A stretch of DNA of 64,000 bases from Neoarius graeffei (GCF_027579695.1 NC_083590.1:20824610-20888609), one strand, 5' to 3'. Shown: positions 29,659 through 42,310, counted from the first letter of the stretch. Notes: generated by a model not told the origin, from the sequence alone. Made by a program: numbers and translations.

Positions 29659-30033
29659 TGGGGCAGCACGGTGGTGTAGTGGTTAGCGCTGTCGCCTCAC
29701 AGCAAGAAGGTCCGGGTTTGAGCCCCGTGACCGGCGAGGGCCTTTCTGTGTGGAGTTTGCATGTTCTCCCCATGTCCGTGTGGGTTTCCTCCGGGTGCTC
29801 CGGTTTCCCCCACAGTCCAAAGACATGCAGGTTAGGTTAACTGGTGACTCTAAATTGACCGTAGGTGTGAATGTGAGTGTGAATGGTTGTCTGTGTCTAT
29901 GTGTCAGCCCTGTGATGACCTGGCGACTTGTCCAGGGTGTACCCCGCCTTTCGCCCGTAGTCAGCTGGGATAGGCTCCAGCTTGCCTGCGACCCTGTAGA
30001 ACAGGATAAAGCGGCTAGAGATGATGAGATGAG
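29659..30033 (+). mobile_element. V-SINE copy 4
   Basis: Full-length: head GGGGCAGCACGGTGGTGTAG, B-box-like GGGTTTGAGCCCC, V-SINE core and tail GAGATGATGAGATGAG. The perfect duplication ATCCATATACA lies at 29648-29658 and 30034-30044. Confidence 0.94.
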
Positions 30034-30109
30034 ATCCATATACACAGACAGGGTGTCAGGACAATGTGACCCATCATCCATGAGCACACTCTCTCACTCA
30101 CACACACAC

Positions 30110-31140
30110 ACAGTCATGTTTTGGTCTATTTAGCATGGATATTTAATTAGTCTTTGGTAGCACTTGTTGTCTTGCGTTTTTCACACCAACATCGCATTTA
30201 CCAAAGTTCTTCTTGTTCTTGTAGTTTGTTTTTTCTCTAAAACCATTAATCCTGGCCCTCTATTATATGTTTATTTTAAGAAAGAATTTAACAGAGCAGT
30301 AAAAAAAAATTGAGACAACTTGTCTGCATTTGCAAAAATTTTATTGAGCCTAAATAGACCAAAATGTCATAACCACCATGTGTCTAAATGAGGATTAGTG
30401 AAATTTGAATGAAAATGTTTGTTTTTAATTTTATTTTCACTTTTCTTTCAGAAATATTACTTCTTTACCTTCACTTTTTATTGTGGAAAATATGATTTGA
30501 TTTAACGGTTTTTAGTGTATAGCCTAAAATATATGCGCAAGAATGTGTACTTTCTCGATGTCTTTACCGTTACCCAAATGGTAAAATCATGCTGTAACTC
30601 AGGGCTTTGACAATAGAGGGCAGTGCAGCTACATGAGGAAGGACCAGGATGTTGAGCAGCCATTTTGAAAAAAATAAATAAAAATCACTGGTGCATGAAT
30701 GTTAGAATCCAGGATACTGATCAGGTAAACATGACATTTCGAGATGTCAGGGAAATTAACTGTCTTTGCCGTTACCCTCAAATGATAAAGATAATGATGC
30801 TGCATGTTGAAAAAGTTTAGTTAGCCAAGTAGCAAGTTAGGATGGGATAATAAATGCATAATAATTTGTTTGTTTATCTTTTTTTCTACAGTCAGTCAGT
30901 GACCCAAAAATGCCATGAGATATCTTTACCGTTACCCAGTGCTGTCTTTAGCGTTACTCTATAGGATAACGGTAAAGACAACAACTGGGCATTATTTTTT
31001 ATAATAATTATAACTCTTGCTTTGTGAATTCATGAAATATGCTTTTTTTGTCTATTAAATATATATTTACAGGGATTGTAACTAAAATTAGTGTATACAA
31101 AAATTTTTAAAAATGTCTTTACCGTTACTCGTCACATTTT
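30110..31140. repeat. Region with a recurrent 16-bp motif GTCTTTACCGTTACCC
   Basis: The motif or a one- or two-base variant occurs at 30560-30575, 30762-30777, 30922-30937, 30943-30958, inverted at 30964-30979, and at 31115-31130. Nearby, TTTTGGTCTATTTAG (30116) pairs with CTAAATAGACCAAAA (30350). The layout resembles subterminal binding sites in a DNA transposon, but I see no clear outer termini and no coding frame. Confidence 0.55.
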
Positions 31141-31977
31141 CTGAGAATGGCCCATTCATGTTCCTAGTGTTGTTTTACTGTACTGCACTGATTCAACCTT
31201 ATCTGCACTTACAGCCACCTCCGACTCTAATCCCTGACACACTATTTAAGGTTTAAGATTAAGTGACAGCACTACCACTTTCTTTTTTTCATTCATACTG
31301 CGATTCTTCATCTTGAACACACACATTTTCCTTCACAGTATTCTGCCAGAGACATTATACAAGTTCACCTGGAGGGGGGGAAAAACAAAAAAAGGCTCTT
31401 GCTTAACACAATATTTCGCAATGACCACAGAGGTGGTTGTCAATAAGCCCAGTAAGCTCTGAGTGGTTAACAGTGATTACACACACACACACACACCTTC
31501 CTATAATGAGTTCTGCGGACTTGACGCTCTGTCTGGACCACCTGGGTCTTAAAAATAGGTTAGCCAGCTACCTTTCTGAGGCACAGTTTGTTTTCTGACT
31601 TGTCTTGTGGAGTTTAAAAGACTACCTGCCATTTGGAGCGATGGAAAAAAAAAAAGCCGTCATTAAATCTGGATCCTGCAAGCAGCTCATTTAGCCACGT
31701 ATTAAAACTCACCCAAAAGTATGTTCCTGTATTTTATACCACAGCTTTGGTAAATTCTTGATTTGGATTCATTTTCTATAACAGCAGCTTTAGCAGGAGT
31801 TCCAGCTGCAAGACAAATCTCAAGTTAACATTAACGCGGCATTTTTAACCTAGTAATGTTTCTATAGTAACCAGAATGTCAAGGACATAGGCGCTCATCT
31901 GGCCTGCCATCAAAACAACCATGATGACCAAAACATCAAACAGAACTGAAATGTGACAATGTGAGAGAGGACCAACC

Positions 31978-32342
31978 ATCCATCCATCTATCAACCGCTT
32001 ATCCTGTGCAGGGTCACGGGTAAGCTGGAGCCTATCCCAGCTGACTACGGGCAAAAGGCGGGGTACACCCTGGACAAGTCGCCAGGTCATTGCAGGGCTG
32101 ACACAGAGACAAACAACCATTCACACTCACATTCACACCTACGGTCAATTTAGAGCCACCAATTAGCCTAACCTGCATGTCTTTGGACTGAGGGGGAAAC
32201 CGGAGCACCCGGAGGAAACCCACGCGGACACGGGGAGAACATGCAAACTCCACACAGAAAGGCCCCTGTTGGCCACTGAGCTCGAACCCAGAACCTTCTT
32301 GCTGTGAGGAAACAGTGCTAACCACTACACCACCCTACCGCC
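31978..32342 (-). mobile_element. V-SINE copy 5 (nested)
   Basis: Full V-SINE on the minus strand with core and tRNA-like head; the tail has ATCCATCCATC in place of ATCTCATC. The perfect 13-bp duplication GAGAGGACCAACC lies at 31965-31977 and 32343-32355. The empty site GAGAGGACCAACC is seen once in the paralogous repeat at about 58225-58240, confirming the boundaries. Confidence 0.95.
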
Positions 32343-32592
32343 GAGAGGACCAACCTCCACGACAAACCGTTTACAACAGGAAAAATCAACAAAAGGACTA
32401 AATTTTGTTCCCCGAGGGAAAATCAACCCAAAACATTGATCAGAACTGAAGTCACATGATAAATGAACGAAGAAATACAATTCTAGTCAGAAGAAAATGT
32501 GTTAAGTTGGCCGAATTACTAATTTGTTCGCAAAAATTTAACAATACTCTGACCAAGTTTTGTGCAGAAGGTTGGGTTCTTTCAAATAAAAC

Positions 32593-33337
32593 CAGGGTTT
32601 TTTCTAGAAAAATTTAGTATGAGGGCGCTCACCATGGTGAGGGAGCGAAGCGGGGGGTGCCGGTTGTCCGTCCCCCTCCCCCCCCCGCCGTGCGAAGCCT
32701 TTGAAAAATTGAGGCTCCAATGGGACATTCTGAGGCTATCTGAGAGGGAAATTGTAACAAATTGTCTGTCAACAATGAAAAAGAAAGAAGTAATCTTCTT
32801 CTGCCCTGGACAGTCTTTGGCTTTCTTCCGCTTCGTGCCGCGGGATGACATCTTTAAATGCCCAAGTGTCAACAAAAACAACTCGCGAACTACTTCTGTC
32901 AAAAGCTCCCGCACCGGTGGGTGAAAGGTCATTCAGTCTCGAGAAATCTCGCTCTACAAGTCAGCTGACCTTGTATGTAACCCATGTCAAATCTCGCGAG
33001 AGCAGCCGCGACAAGTAAACAACTAAACAACATGGCGCCTCAGTCTGGAAAACGCCAATTCGGATTGTTTTTGCACCGTCTGGCGGTGTATCTACTATGA
33101 TTGGAATATTTCTGGAGTAATTATAGCGCATTTGATGATCAGACACATTGTCACATGGTGTTGCTGGGATGTTTTCACGGAGAAAAGATCGTTTTGAGAA
33201 AGACTGCATGTTGTGCAGTAGCATACAAGTGCATGGCCTAAGTGTGAGTTGGGGTTCAATCGGCATTTCGGTAAGGGGGCGCACGCCGAGAGTAAGAGGG
33301 TGCAGCGCCCCTGTTCCCCGGTTTAGACGAAAGCCTG
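32593..33337 (-). mobile_element. hAT-like non-autonomous element with N-terminal exon
   Basis: Ends CAGGGTTTTTTCTAGA and, inverted, CAGGCTTTCGTCTAAA. The flanking AAAAC on both sides agrees with the uninterrupted paralogue (TTCAAACAAAACAATC near 58460). The minus strand has ATG at 32851 starting MSSRGTKRKKAKDCPGQKKI then TSFF, a Lys-rich start resembling the N-termini of hAT/ZMYM-type transposases, followed by non-coding-looking sequence. Assignment tentative. Confidence 0.55.
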
Positions 33338-33774
33338 AAAACAATCAGAACTGATATCCACTGAGAATAGAGGGAGGAGATACAATTTAACTGAAAATAA
33401 ACAATTGTTTACAACAAGAAAAATCAACAAAACAGCCAAGTTTTGTTCCTTGAGGGAAGATCGACTCAAAACATCGACCAGAACTGGAATCAGGTGACAA
33501 ATGAGAGAGGAGATACAATTCTAATGAGAAGTCTGAAAACTCATTAAGGTGACCTAATTAGCAGTTCATTAGCAAAAAACAATGACCGAGTTTTGTGCAG
33601 AGTGATGAGTTCTTTCAAACAAAAACAGTCGGAACGGAAATCCATGCAGATCTGACGGAGGAGATACGATTTAACTGAATTGTGGACGACGAACGCCACG
33701 CCATGGCAACAGCTCATCAGCTTTATGGTCAGGTGAGCTAACAAATTAAACAGGAACTTGTACAGTTTAAGAAG

Positions 33775-33995
33775 AAAAAAAAAAACAAACAAAAAAACGA
33801 AGTCTTGCCATCATTCTCACGGTTGCACACAAAAATAGAAACATTTGACATCTCCCCCCCCTCACTTTTATCATCTTAACATGTACAACTACGATGTGGC
33901 CATTCTCCATCCTTGTGATAACGAACGAACGAATGAACGAACATTTGCACATCCACTTGACCAACAGATTTAAACACGCATAATTATTGACATTA
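33775..33995 (-). repeat. Repeat family with Tc1-like ends, copy 3
   Basis: In reverse it matches 34600-34760: CATCCTTGTGATAACGAACG pairs with CGTTCATTAGTTATCACAAGG, and GAAGTCTTGCCATCATTCTC pairs with GAGAATGATGGCAAGACTTT. Confidence 0.6.
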
Positions 33996-34544
33996 CACAC
34001 TGAAGTTTTCCCATAAAAAAAGACATTTATCTATCATTTATGAAAGGAGTCTCCAGTGTCAGAGCTTTCTACAAGTGAGTCAGTGATAAAGCTGCAACTC
34101 TTCTAACATGAGAAGCTCTTGAGAACAGACGGCTTTGAAGTTTTCTCGGTCATATGACAAACTCCGCGTTTGTTCTTATCTTCGAGAGAAAAGAGCAGCT
34201 GGCCAGGGACTGTTTATATCCGTTATCGCCAAATTACTGCAGTGTAATCAGAAAAAAAAAAAATCATTTTTGATGTACAGTTACAGGAAAATAATCAACT
34301 TTGAGCTCTGAACATTTTCTCGCAGCTGGACATGTGATTTCCCTTCAGGGTGTGAATCTGTTCAGCTCCCCTATAATCCTTCCTGCAGTGCACTCTCGTG
34401 TAATTCAGGGCCTCCCAGGAATTTCAAAAGCATGAAATTAGTAACGACGTGCACGTGATGTCCGCGTACGTGTCAGTTTTCACGTCTGTAGCAGAATTAA
34501 AACGACCGCGAAAACCTCCATGGTACTCTGTATGCACAACAACA

Positions 34545-34935
34545 ACAAAAAAAAAAGGGCAGTCCGGTGCAGAAGTTTGCACACCCCCAGGCGAAAACGG
34601 ACAACACAAAGACATTTGGATGTGCGAACGTTCATTAGTTATCACAAGGACGGAAAACGGCCACGTCGTAGTTGTACATCTTAAGATAATAAAAGTGAGG
34701 AAAAAAAAAAAATTGTGCGTGCAACCGTGAGAATGATGGCAAGACTTTGTGGGGGTTTTTTCTTTCTTCTTAAACTCCTATTCTCAGATTTTGCCTTCCT
34801 TTTTAAATTATTGTCTTGTTGCAAGATTCACATTTCATTTTCATGTTTGTTTGTTTTTTGGACATAAATTGTAAAACCAGAAGTCGTCTCAATTTATTTT
34901 AACCCAGAAACCGAGTGTACAAACTTTTGCACGTA
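34545..34935 (+). repeat. Repeat family with Tc1-like ends, copy 4
   Basis: Begins GGTGCAGAAGTTTGCACACC and ends GTGTACAAACTTTTGCAC, imperfect inverted repeats. The interior matches 29060-29630. Non-coding. Confidence 0.6.
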
Positions 34936-35289
34936 CTATAAATACTTTGAAGAAAAGCAGACAGTGTTTTCTTCTGATTCTTTAACTTCATCTTAAACTT
35001 GATGCACGACACCAATAAAACTAACGTGTAATTTTCTGATTGTACAGTAGCATGTTTAACTCACTGACCTAAGCAGGGAATTGTGGGAAAGAAAGTTGAC
35101 TTTCACTTGGAAGAAAGTCTTAAAATGGCCGTTAAACGTTGTGCATTTTTTTGGGGGTTTTTTTATGAATGGTATGATCACAATAGCAGATTTATGACCT
35201 TGGGACAAACTTTTTCGAAGCAAAACTTCTTTTTATATTTATTTTATAATAACAAAATTGAATGTAAATCAAATCCCATGGGAAACATC

Positions 35290-35735
35290 AACGAGACTGT
35301 CAATGACGGCGTAGCTCACTCCGGCCCCGTCTAGTCCAGAAGGAACGATCTAAAGTGGGCCACCTTCCTTGGTCCTTGCGCAATAAATGTTGCAAGCTAT
35401 ATACAGGCTATATATAGAAGCAATATCCACCCTAGGAATACCGACCCATTTACCAGAAAGAATCCAAAACGGCGAGAAACTGACCAAGAAGAAGCGATTT
35501 TTGTTGAGCTGCTCATTAAGGCTTAATTAGTCCATAACTTCATTAATAATTGTAATGAAGCAAATCTGGGTAGAAGTTCTATGCACCCTAGGTCCCCCTA
35601 CCTTCATGCCAGAATCAATCAAAATCGGTGAAGAATTGAGAGAGAAGCAGCGATTTTCATGAACTGTGGCCCACGCTGGACGGACAACACGAGGGCATAA
35701 ACTCATCACCTGTCGGCCGGATGAGATAATAATCC
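35290..35735 (+). repeat. Interspersed repeat family 'GGTGAAGAATTGAGAG', copy 2
   Basis: Shares GACGGCGTAGCTCACTCCGG, CCCTAGGAATACCGACC, AATTGTAATGAAGCAAATCT and CTCATCACCTGTCGGC with 61635-62245, in the same orientation. Compared with that copy an internal segment is missing. Confidence 0.75.
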
Positions 35736-36095
35736 AATAAATAGGAAAGGAAAGGAAGAACCTTGTAAAACAGCATTACAATACAAGCCAATTTGTTATT
35801 TCATTAGTTAATTTTAGCTGGCAATTAAACTGACAAGTACTACCTCTATCTTTTAATAAATACTTTATGCAACGTGACTTACAAGCAAAGCAGAATCCAA
35901 GCCAAGCTGTTTAAAGAGTTGACAGTAATACAAGAGCTGCATGGCTGAGTTTCCACCCACTAAACAGAAACACGTGCAGCGCAGAGCTGCAGGAAAACTC
36001 GAGACAGCGAAAAGCAAGTGCTACATGTTCTGCTGTAAAAAGAAAGGGCGTGATTATGGCAAATGCATCATATCATATGATACTTTTTTTTAATA

Positions 36096-36669
36096 CACTC
36101 ACCGGCCATTTTAATAATGTGCTGTTGATTCTAAGATCCCTGTTCTTGGCTGCAGGACTGGAACCCAATGTGGTCTCCTGCTGTTGCATGCTGAGATGCT
36201 TTTCTGCTCACCACACTTGTAAGCAAGAGTTACTATGAGTTACTATATCCTTCCTGGCAAAAAAAAAAAAAAAAAGCTCGAACCAATCTGTCCATTTTCC
36301 TCTGACCTCACTTATCAACAAGGCGTTTGTTTCCACCCACAGAACCGTCATTGCTCACTCGATGATGTTTTTTGTTTGTCGCACCATTCTGTCTGTGTAA
36401 ACTCGAGACTGTTGTGTGTGAAAACCCCAGGAGATCAGCAGTTTCTGAAATGCTCAAACCAACACCCATGCCACGGTGAAAGAAAGTCACACTGATCACA
36501 ATTTTCCCCATTCTGATGTTTGAACACTGAACATTAATTACCTGAAGCTCTTGATTTGTATCTGCATGATTTTATGCATCGTGCTGCTCTCAAGGGATCA
36601 GCTGATTAGATACCTGCATAAAGCAGCAGGTGGATGGATGGATGTTCCTAATAAAGTGGCCAGTGAGTG
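36096..36669 (-). mobile_element. Tc1/mariner deletion derivative with HTH remnant
   Basis: Ends CACTCACCGGCCATTTTAAT and, inverted, GCACTCACTGGCCACTTTAT; TA precedes the left end at 36094-36095. The minus-strand frame at about 36511-36308 includes GLSISETADLLGFSHTTVSS, the helix-turn-helix region of a Tc1-type transposase, but no DDE catalytic part remains in 574 bp. Confidence 0.75.
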
Positions 36670-36861
36670 CATATCGACATTTCTGCAACGTGGTATCAAA
36701 ATATATCGACCCCTGAGTGAGACATCAGCTGTGAATTATTTTGAATGGTCACAAACATAGTGGGAGACGATAGTGATTTTATAAGAGCAAGGCAGAATTT
36801 AAATCTTAAAAAAAAAAAAAATCATCACATAACTCTCCAAACATATCTATCTTTCCATGTA

Positions 36862-37450
36862 AGGCTGGGCGATAGGATCTAAAAAACTATATCACGATAT
36901 TTTCTGACATTTTCACAATAGCAATATTTATCATGATGTATATTACGCGATGGAAATAACGTTCAGAGACAAACATCATGACGGCACACGCAGATGGTTT
37001 GTCAATATACAGTTGCTGGAAAGCCAGGGGGCGCTCATGAGCATATCTATGAGCAGTTTGGGCTCGCAGGACACCTGTCATAAACACACACCGTTGCCAA
37101 CTCGGGGCTCGTTCAGGAGCTCCAGTGCTGCGTTCACAAGCTGTATTTTTGCTCTTTGCAAAGTATTTGCTTTTGTTCCTGATGTTTTGGCCTTATGTTT
37201 TTTTTTCTACTCCAGTGTCCCATCTCCTGCTACTGCTGACAGTAAAATTGTACTATAATAGGTTTAATATTGATTAAGCTAGTTCTATGCATTGTGCTAC
37301 ATTATACAGTCTCTTCATTGATGTACCCATGGGCTTAAAAACACTGCAGCTACCTTTTCATTTCTGATACTTCTGCGAAATCATGACACTCATGATATTC
37401 AGTTGGATGACGATATGAACAATCATTATCGTGATAACTGTCCAGCTCAG
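36862..37450. repeat. Element beginning GGCTGGGCGAT (hAT-like MITE?)
   Basis: Left AGGCTGGGCGATAGGATCT with TATATCACGATATTTTCTGA; right GATATGAACAATCATTATCG then TGATAACTGTCCAGCTC, loosely inverted. GGCTGGGCGAT ends are common in teleost repeats. Boundaries uncertain. Confidence 0.4.
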
Positions 37451-39800
37451 TGGTGAACCGTTACTATTAGAGCTGGGACTTGAGTTCAGACAAAACTTAG
37501 CCAGACATACCAGAAAAGCAACAGGGCAAAGGATTTTGCAAGGGATTAATGGCAGGCTGCCAGGTCGCTCCATTGTGTATAGCTCTCGATGTTGATTTTA
37601 AAATTAACTCAGTAAATTACACAGGGAAATGAATACTTAAGTCTGAGCGAAAAATGCCGTGGCGAGCGTGCAGCAAGGAAGAAGAGTCTGGAGACAGAAA
37701 TCTTAGTTTCTCGGTCATTAGCCTGTGCTACTTGCTCTCGATAGATAGCACTGGCTTGACCACTTTATTAGCATTCGCTAACACTACTGATGAACGCTAC
37801 ACCGGCTGGAAGGTGACTTCAGTGCTGCGCTGGCTTGTAGTTAAGCTTGCACTGGCCTTCGAGTAGGCCAAGGGTGATAAACTTTTTGGTCCCTCCCACT
37901 GTAAATCAAAATCTGATTGGTTAATTCATCCGACACTTCCTACATAAACTGCCACGGCCTTCTGTCCCGGCAATGAAGTCCTCACCAATGAGTGAGCAGC
38001 TCTAAACTCTTCTCAGCCTCAAAACAATCTCACTGGATTTTGTTTTCAGGACAGTAACCCTTTAATTTCTGAAGCAAATTTGATAGAAAATGAGGCCAAA
38101 TTAGAAGAGAATAATTATCATGAAATTATATATAACATTTGAAATGCTGACATGTTTGGGCCGTCTCTGAAGGCCCTGATGGTTCCCCTCTGGTCCAGCT
38201 CTATTTCTAAGCAAAGAAGAGCACCATCTTTGAAGCACCCATTTCATCTCAGCAAATTATCTAACTAAATCATATCAGTCAACTTCGCTTACTAACTAAA
38301 AGTTATCAATCTTAGCTTACTAGTTAGCCAACATGCCCGATTTTGATTTACAAAGCAACATCAAAAAACCAGCTAGCTCACATTAGATAGCTGGATCACA
38401 TTCTGACTGAGGAGTTGCTTATAATGGAAACCTTTTGCTAGCTAACTTTGTTCAAATTAGAACAAATCAGTTTACGGCGTTTCTTTGGGCAGCACCTCGG
38501 CTTTCAGCGTCCTCGGGTTATCATAAAACATCACATCTCGAGCGTGCCCACACACACACATCTGGCCATCACTTAGCATCATTTAGCTACAGACAGGACG
38601 CCAAGCCATTCGGATCTTCAAGCGCCACCATTTGAAAGTGTTAGTTTAGCCAAGTAGCCCCCTCTATCTTTTAGTGGTAACCCATAATAATAAGTGGATA
38701 ACACACAGTATTCGCTCATGTTTATCTGATTCCTAATTAAAATTCTTAACAGATTCTTCAGTTTGATTATAACCAGCTAGCACCAGGTTGCTATGTGGCT
38801 CATGTCTTTTTGTTTACACACACCAACAGGGTCTATAGTTTTGCGAAATAAAACTTCCCACAAACCACAAGTGTTGCATTTAAAAAAATACTGTAAAAAA
38901 AACAAAAATAAAAAAAGTAAAATGTTGAAAAAAATCCACAAAAACAAATTACACTGAAAATAAGCAAAAAACAATTTGCACAAAATTAACATTTTACTAC
39001 TTGTAACGATATTTCTTGTGACAAATTGAGATGCAAGTTTGTGACTATTTAAATCGAGGAAATAAAAACAATGAGTCGTGATTATCAGGCTGTGTAATCG
39101 CTTAGTTTTTCCTCGCTGTAATTGCATTGTTTAGACAGCAGCGGTAGCGTACAATAGCAGGAACAATAGCACGTGACTTCACCTTAGGCAGAAGTAACAC
39201 AGCTATAATGCCATGAAAATACACACAAAAAAGAAGAGACTGAAATGGGAAAGAGCTGTTGTGTGATTGACTGTACAAACATTTCACAAGAAATCGGAGC
39301 TCTCTTTTTACAGACTGCTGAAAGATTAAAAAAAGAGCAAATGAAAGAACAAATATTTATAAACGTTTATTAATAAAAAGGCATATTTCAGTTCATAGAC
39401 TATTATATTTTACTCCAACATTTAAAAATAAGGGTTTTTTTATTTAACAAAAGGAATATTTAAGCTAATAAAGAACAGCATTGAGGGTTTTTTCTTTTTT
39501 AGTAATAATTTTCTTAATTTAAAGATCTTAAGTTTTAAAATGTAACCAGATGCTTCCAATCGGAGTTTGCAATGCCTTTTTTTTTTTTTTTAAAGTGACA
39601 GTCACTTTGCTGATATAGCATTAGTAGCGATAGTATTCCATCACACTGCCCTATGGTAACATTCCTAACCACAAGTCATCAGATATCCAAACCTTTGTAA
39701 CCCAAATGAGAAAGAAAAATAACCAGGATGAGAAAGCAACTCAACGTATTACTACCAGGCTGAAATTTTGATGTTAAAAAAAAAAAACACCACAGGGGTG
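37451..39800. other. Upstream DNA without recognised gene
   Basis: Apparently unique, AT-rich in 38850-39600. Open frames are short and unrecognised. A short block at 37650-37990 reads like an old repeat (GGTCCCTCCCACTGTAAATC) but I see no ends. Confidence 0.5.
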
Positions 39801-39820
39801 AAAAATGCAGTAGAGTGAAG

Positions 39821-40345
39821 GCCAATTTATGCTGACAACGCAGTCCTCGCAGACGGTGTCGCAGATAGCGTCTGCGTAGCCCCCCCACCTTCGCAGACGC
39901 TCTGCGCGCACCTCCCAAAAATTGTGACCACCGCAGAAGCCTCGCAGACAGCGTCGCAGACAAGAGGGCTCTGATTGGTCCACTCTACATCCGCTGTACA
40001 CGCACTTCCGCTTCCCTACTTTCCCAGTTTGGTTTGTTTTCACGACCGCCATTTTTAAAAACACGAGCGAAGATGGAGCAGCACGAAGAGCGGTTGATCG
40101 AGGAAGTGAGGAAGTACGTACATCTATACGACTCCAGTTCTAGTCATTATAAGTAACCGGAGGATAAACACTCCACTAACCACACCCACCAACTACTCCT
40201 AGCGATTTCGCGACTTCGTGCCCCCTTGCGTTGTGCCGGTGAATAACATCGCGCACGCCTATTACTCCCCGCTCAACAATAAATTACAACTGTCTGCGAA
40301 AAGCTATCTGCGAAAGCCTTGTCGCAAGAGCATGCAGAGGCCTTG
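39821..40345 (+). mobile_element. PIF/Harbinger-like non-autonomous element with MADF-type exon
   Basis: ATG at 40073 starts MEQHEERLIEEVRKYVHLYD followed by SSSSHYK and TAA at 40154-40156. RLIEEVRKYxHLYD-SxxxYK is the opening of a MADF (Myb/SANT-like) domain such as the DNA-binding ORF of Harbinger transposons. TATAAGTAACC at the end may be a splice donor, with the TAA an intronic stop. Subterminal TCGCAGAC repeats lie on the left. The right end near 40300-40345 (CTGTCTGCG, GTCGCAAGAGC) is loosely inverted to the left (CGCAGACGG, GCTGACAACGC). Extent approximate. Confidence 0.6.
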
Positions 40346-40660
40346 AGGCAGCAGTTGAAGGGAACAGCCATGTGAAGTGTAAGAGGATCTCTCACATGGC
40401 CGAGGTTCCTGTGATGAAATTCCTCAGTGATCACTTGCTGCTCATAAGACAGAGACACAGCTGAGGAGGAACTCCTTCAACAAAACAGGAAGAGCTCAGA
40501 GAAACACACACACACATCTGGGAAGAGTGCAACACCAACCAGTGGTTACAGTAAGACACCAATGATGAACCTGCTCTTAAATAAATAAATAAAAATCTAA
40601 TTGACACAATTCACTTCCTTTAAATCCAGTTAATCAATTCCAAATTGTTTACACCAATAT

Positions 40661-41569
40661 CATAGCTGCCAACATTCCGAAATTGTAAATAGTAATACAA
40701 GGTTGGGTACTGAGTCTTGGCGGGGGGGTCGGGGGCCCCCCCGCCGCCAACGCTTTCTAGCAAAACTACCCTGAAAAATCACACAAACAAAATGGTTTGA
40801 CAAAATGTATTCTACAAACTAAACTATCATCTTACATTAATTTGCAAAGTTCTTTTCAACAATGTATGAAAATAGTCAGTGAATCAGGCAAAAAACTTCA
40901 AACAATGCAATTGGCACATATAACTTTAGACAAAGTACACATTAGAGAAATAGACTAGCGCTTACTCAGTCAACAGTTGATGTTATTGCACCACATAAAC
41001 TTGGCAATATCTAACACCATTCATTCATTAGTCACAAACAAAAATGAATTAAGAATATATTACATCAATGAAAGTTGATACAAAAAAAAATTATGAACAT
41101 AGAAATGTCTCGCCGACATGGAGCACAAAATGCATAGTGATCGCCCTTACTTGACTTGGAAATGAAGGGAAGCTCCTCTCAGTACGAGTCCTTGAAGCGC
41201 TGGCCCTTCCCCTTAGCCATGCTTTCTTTAGAGATTAGTACTACGCTACATCTTCATAACAAAAGCTTGAAACGCCATGCTTTGTTCAGAAACTTCGTGA
41301 ACAAAGGCCAGACGATAGTGTGCCATGGATGATCTAATAGGATCATTGATTGGCTGAGAGAACAAGCAATAGCCAATGAAATTTGGCGTAGTATCTGCCG
41401 CTTGGAACGAAGCGGTGTTTTATCAAATACGAATCCCACCGGTGATAGACTTTGAAAATGACCCATGAAAATTGGCAAAATCGTATTTTATTGTAGTAAA
41501 TTTGTATTTTCGTAATCAAAACGACAAATCGTAATAAATACGATTTATTCGTAGTAGTTGGCAGCTATG
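40661..41569 (-). mobile_element. hAT-like element with broken BED-type first exon
   Basis: Ends CATAGCTGCCAAC and GTTGGCAGCTATG are exact 13-bp inverted repeats, flanked by CAATAT at 40655-40660 and 41570-41575. The minus strand has ATG at 41220-41218: MAKGKGQRFKDSY, a TGA at 41181-41179, then EELPFISKSSKGDHYAFCAP and CRRDISM in the same frame. FCxxC after SSKGDHYA is the start of a BED-like zinc finger of hAT transposases. Only this exon is left. Confidence 0.72.
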
Positions 41570-41604
41570 CAATATGGTTAAAGAATAAACCACTTTAGGG
41601 TGTG

Positions 41605-42310
41605 CTGTAATTTGAAAACATTCATTCAATCAATGATGTGGCTACTCTACTACAAGGATATCAGCTCATATACCGTGAGCAGAGAAAAACAAAATGGCGG
41701 CACGCATCAAGTCAGATACATCCCTTTGTGATCAAGTATTTAAAAGAAACAAAAATAGCTAAAAAATATAAAGTCCCCTCCCCCCCCCCAAAAAAAAAAA
41801 AATCTATCCTGTTCCACACTCCAGCCCAGTCAGTGGCGGTAATGCGCCTTTAAGTTGGTTTGCCAACCGCCAAAAAACCCGGAAAGACGACGATGACGAA
41901 AATGGCGGAGCATTTTGCTGAATCAATCGAGGATGAAATAAAAGCTCTACTCAAAAACAAAACTCCAAAAAATACAAAAAAAAGCAACAAAATATAGAAT
42001 AAAAGTATTGGATGGTAAGAACATATCTTTTATTTTTCAAGAATTATCATCACAGCATTTTTCACAAATTGCTCCTGTCATTTCGCCAGTTTGTTTACAT
42101 TCTAAACAGAAATGATTTTGCTGGATGTTTTGTATAAAAGTTTTTATTTAACAAATTTGCAAAAATTAAAAATGCTCCATTTCTCAAAATCCACTGCATG
42201 TGGATAGAATAAAACAGTTATTCCACTCAATCTCGTCGTACACGAGCTAATAGCCGACGAGGCACGTAGCTCATGTACGACTCGATTTTGTGGAATAACT
42301 GTTAAATATA
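41605..42310 (+). mobile_element. YR-exon repeat family 1, copy B (long form)
   Basis: Contains an extra internal section (AACAAAATGGCGGCACGCAT, then a C/A tract and GTGGCGGTAATGCGCCTTTA) that copies A and C lack but copy D has. The exon starts near 41899: MAEHFAESIEDEIKALLKNK, then TPKNTKK; one extra A puts KKATKYRIKVLD|GT out of frame. The GGTAAGAAC donor, the inverted ATCCACTGCATGTGGATAGA and the palindromic end follow. Confidence 0.7.

Larger units (their letters stand above)
31870..33745 (+). repeat. Interspersed repeat family R, host copy with two nested insertions
   Basis: Matches the undisturbed copy at 58119-58595: shared phrases AAACATCAAACAGAACTGAA, GTTTACAACAGGAAAA, GGAGATACGATTTAACTGAA, CCATGGCAACAGCTCATC and GGTCAGGTGAGCTAA. 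Here it is interrupted at 31977 by a V-SINE and at 32592 by a hAT-like element; 33360-33745 repeats the latter half once more. No protein frame. Confidence 0.75.

Noticed and set aside
32562..32924. 120-codon plus-strand frame
   Set aside because: It crosses the boundary of the hAT-like insertion at 32592/32593 and so cannot be an old gene; the likelier coding remnant is on the minus strand.
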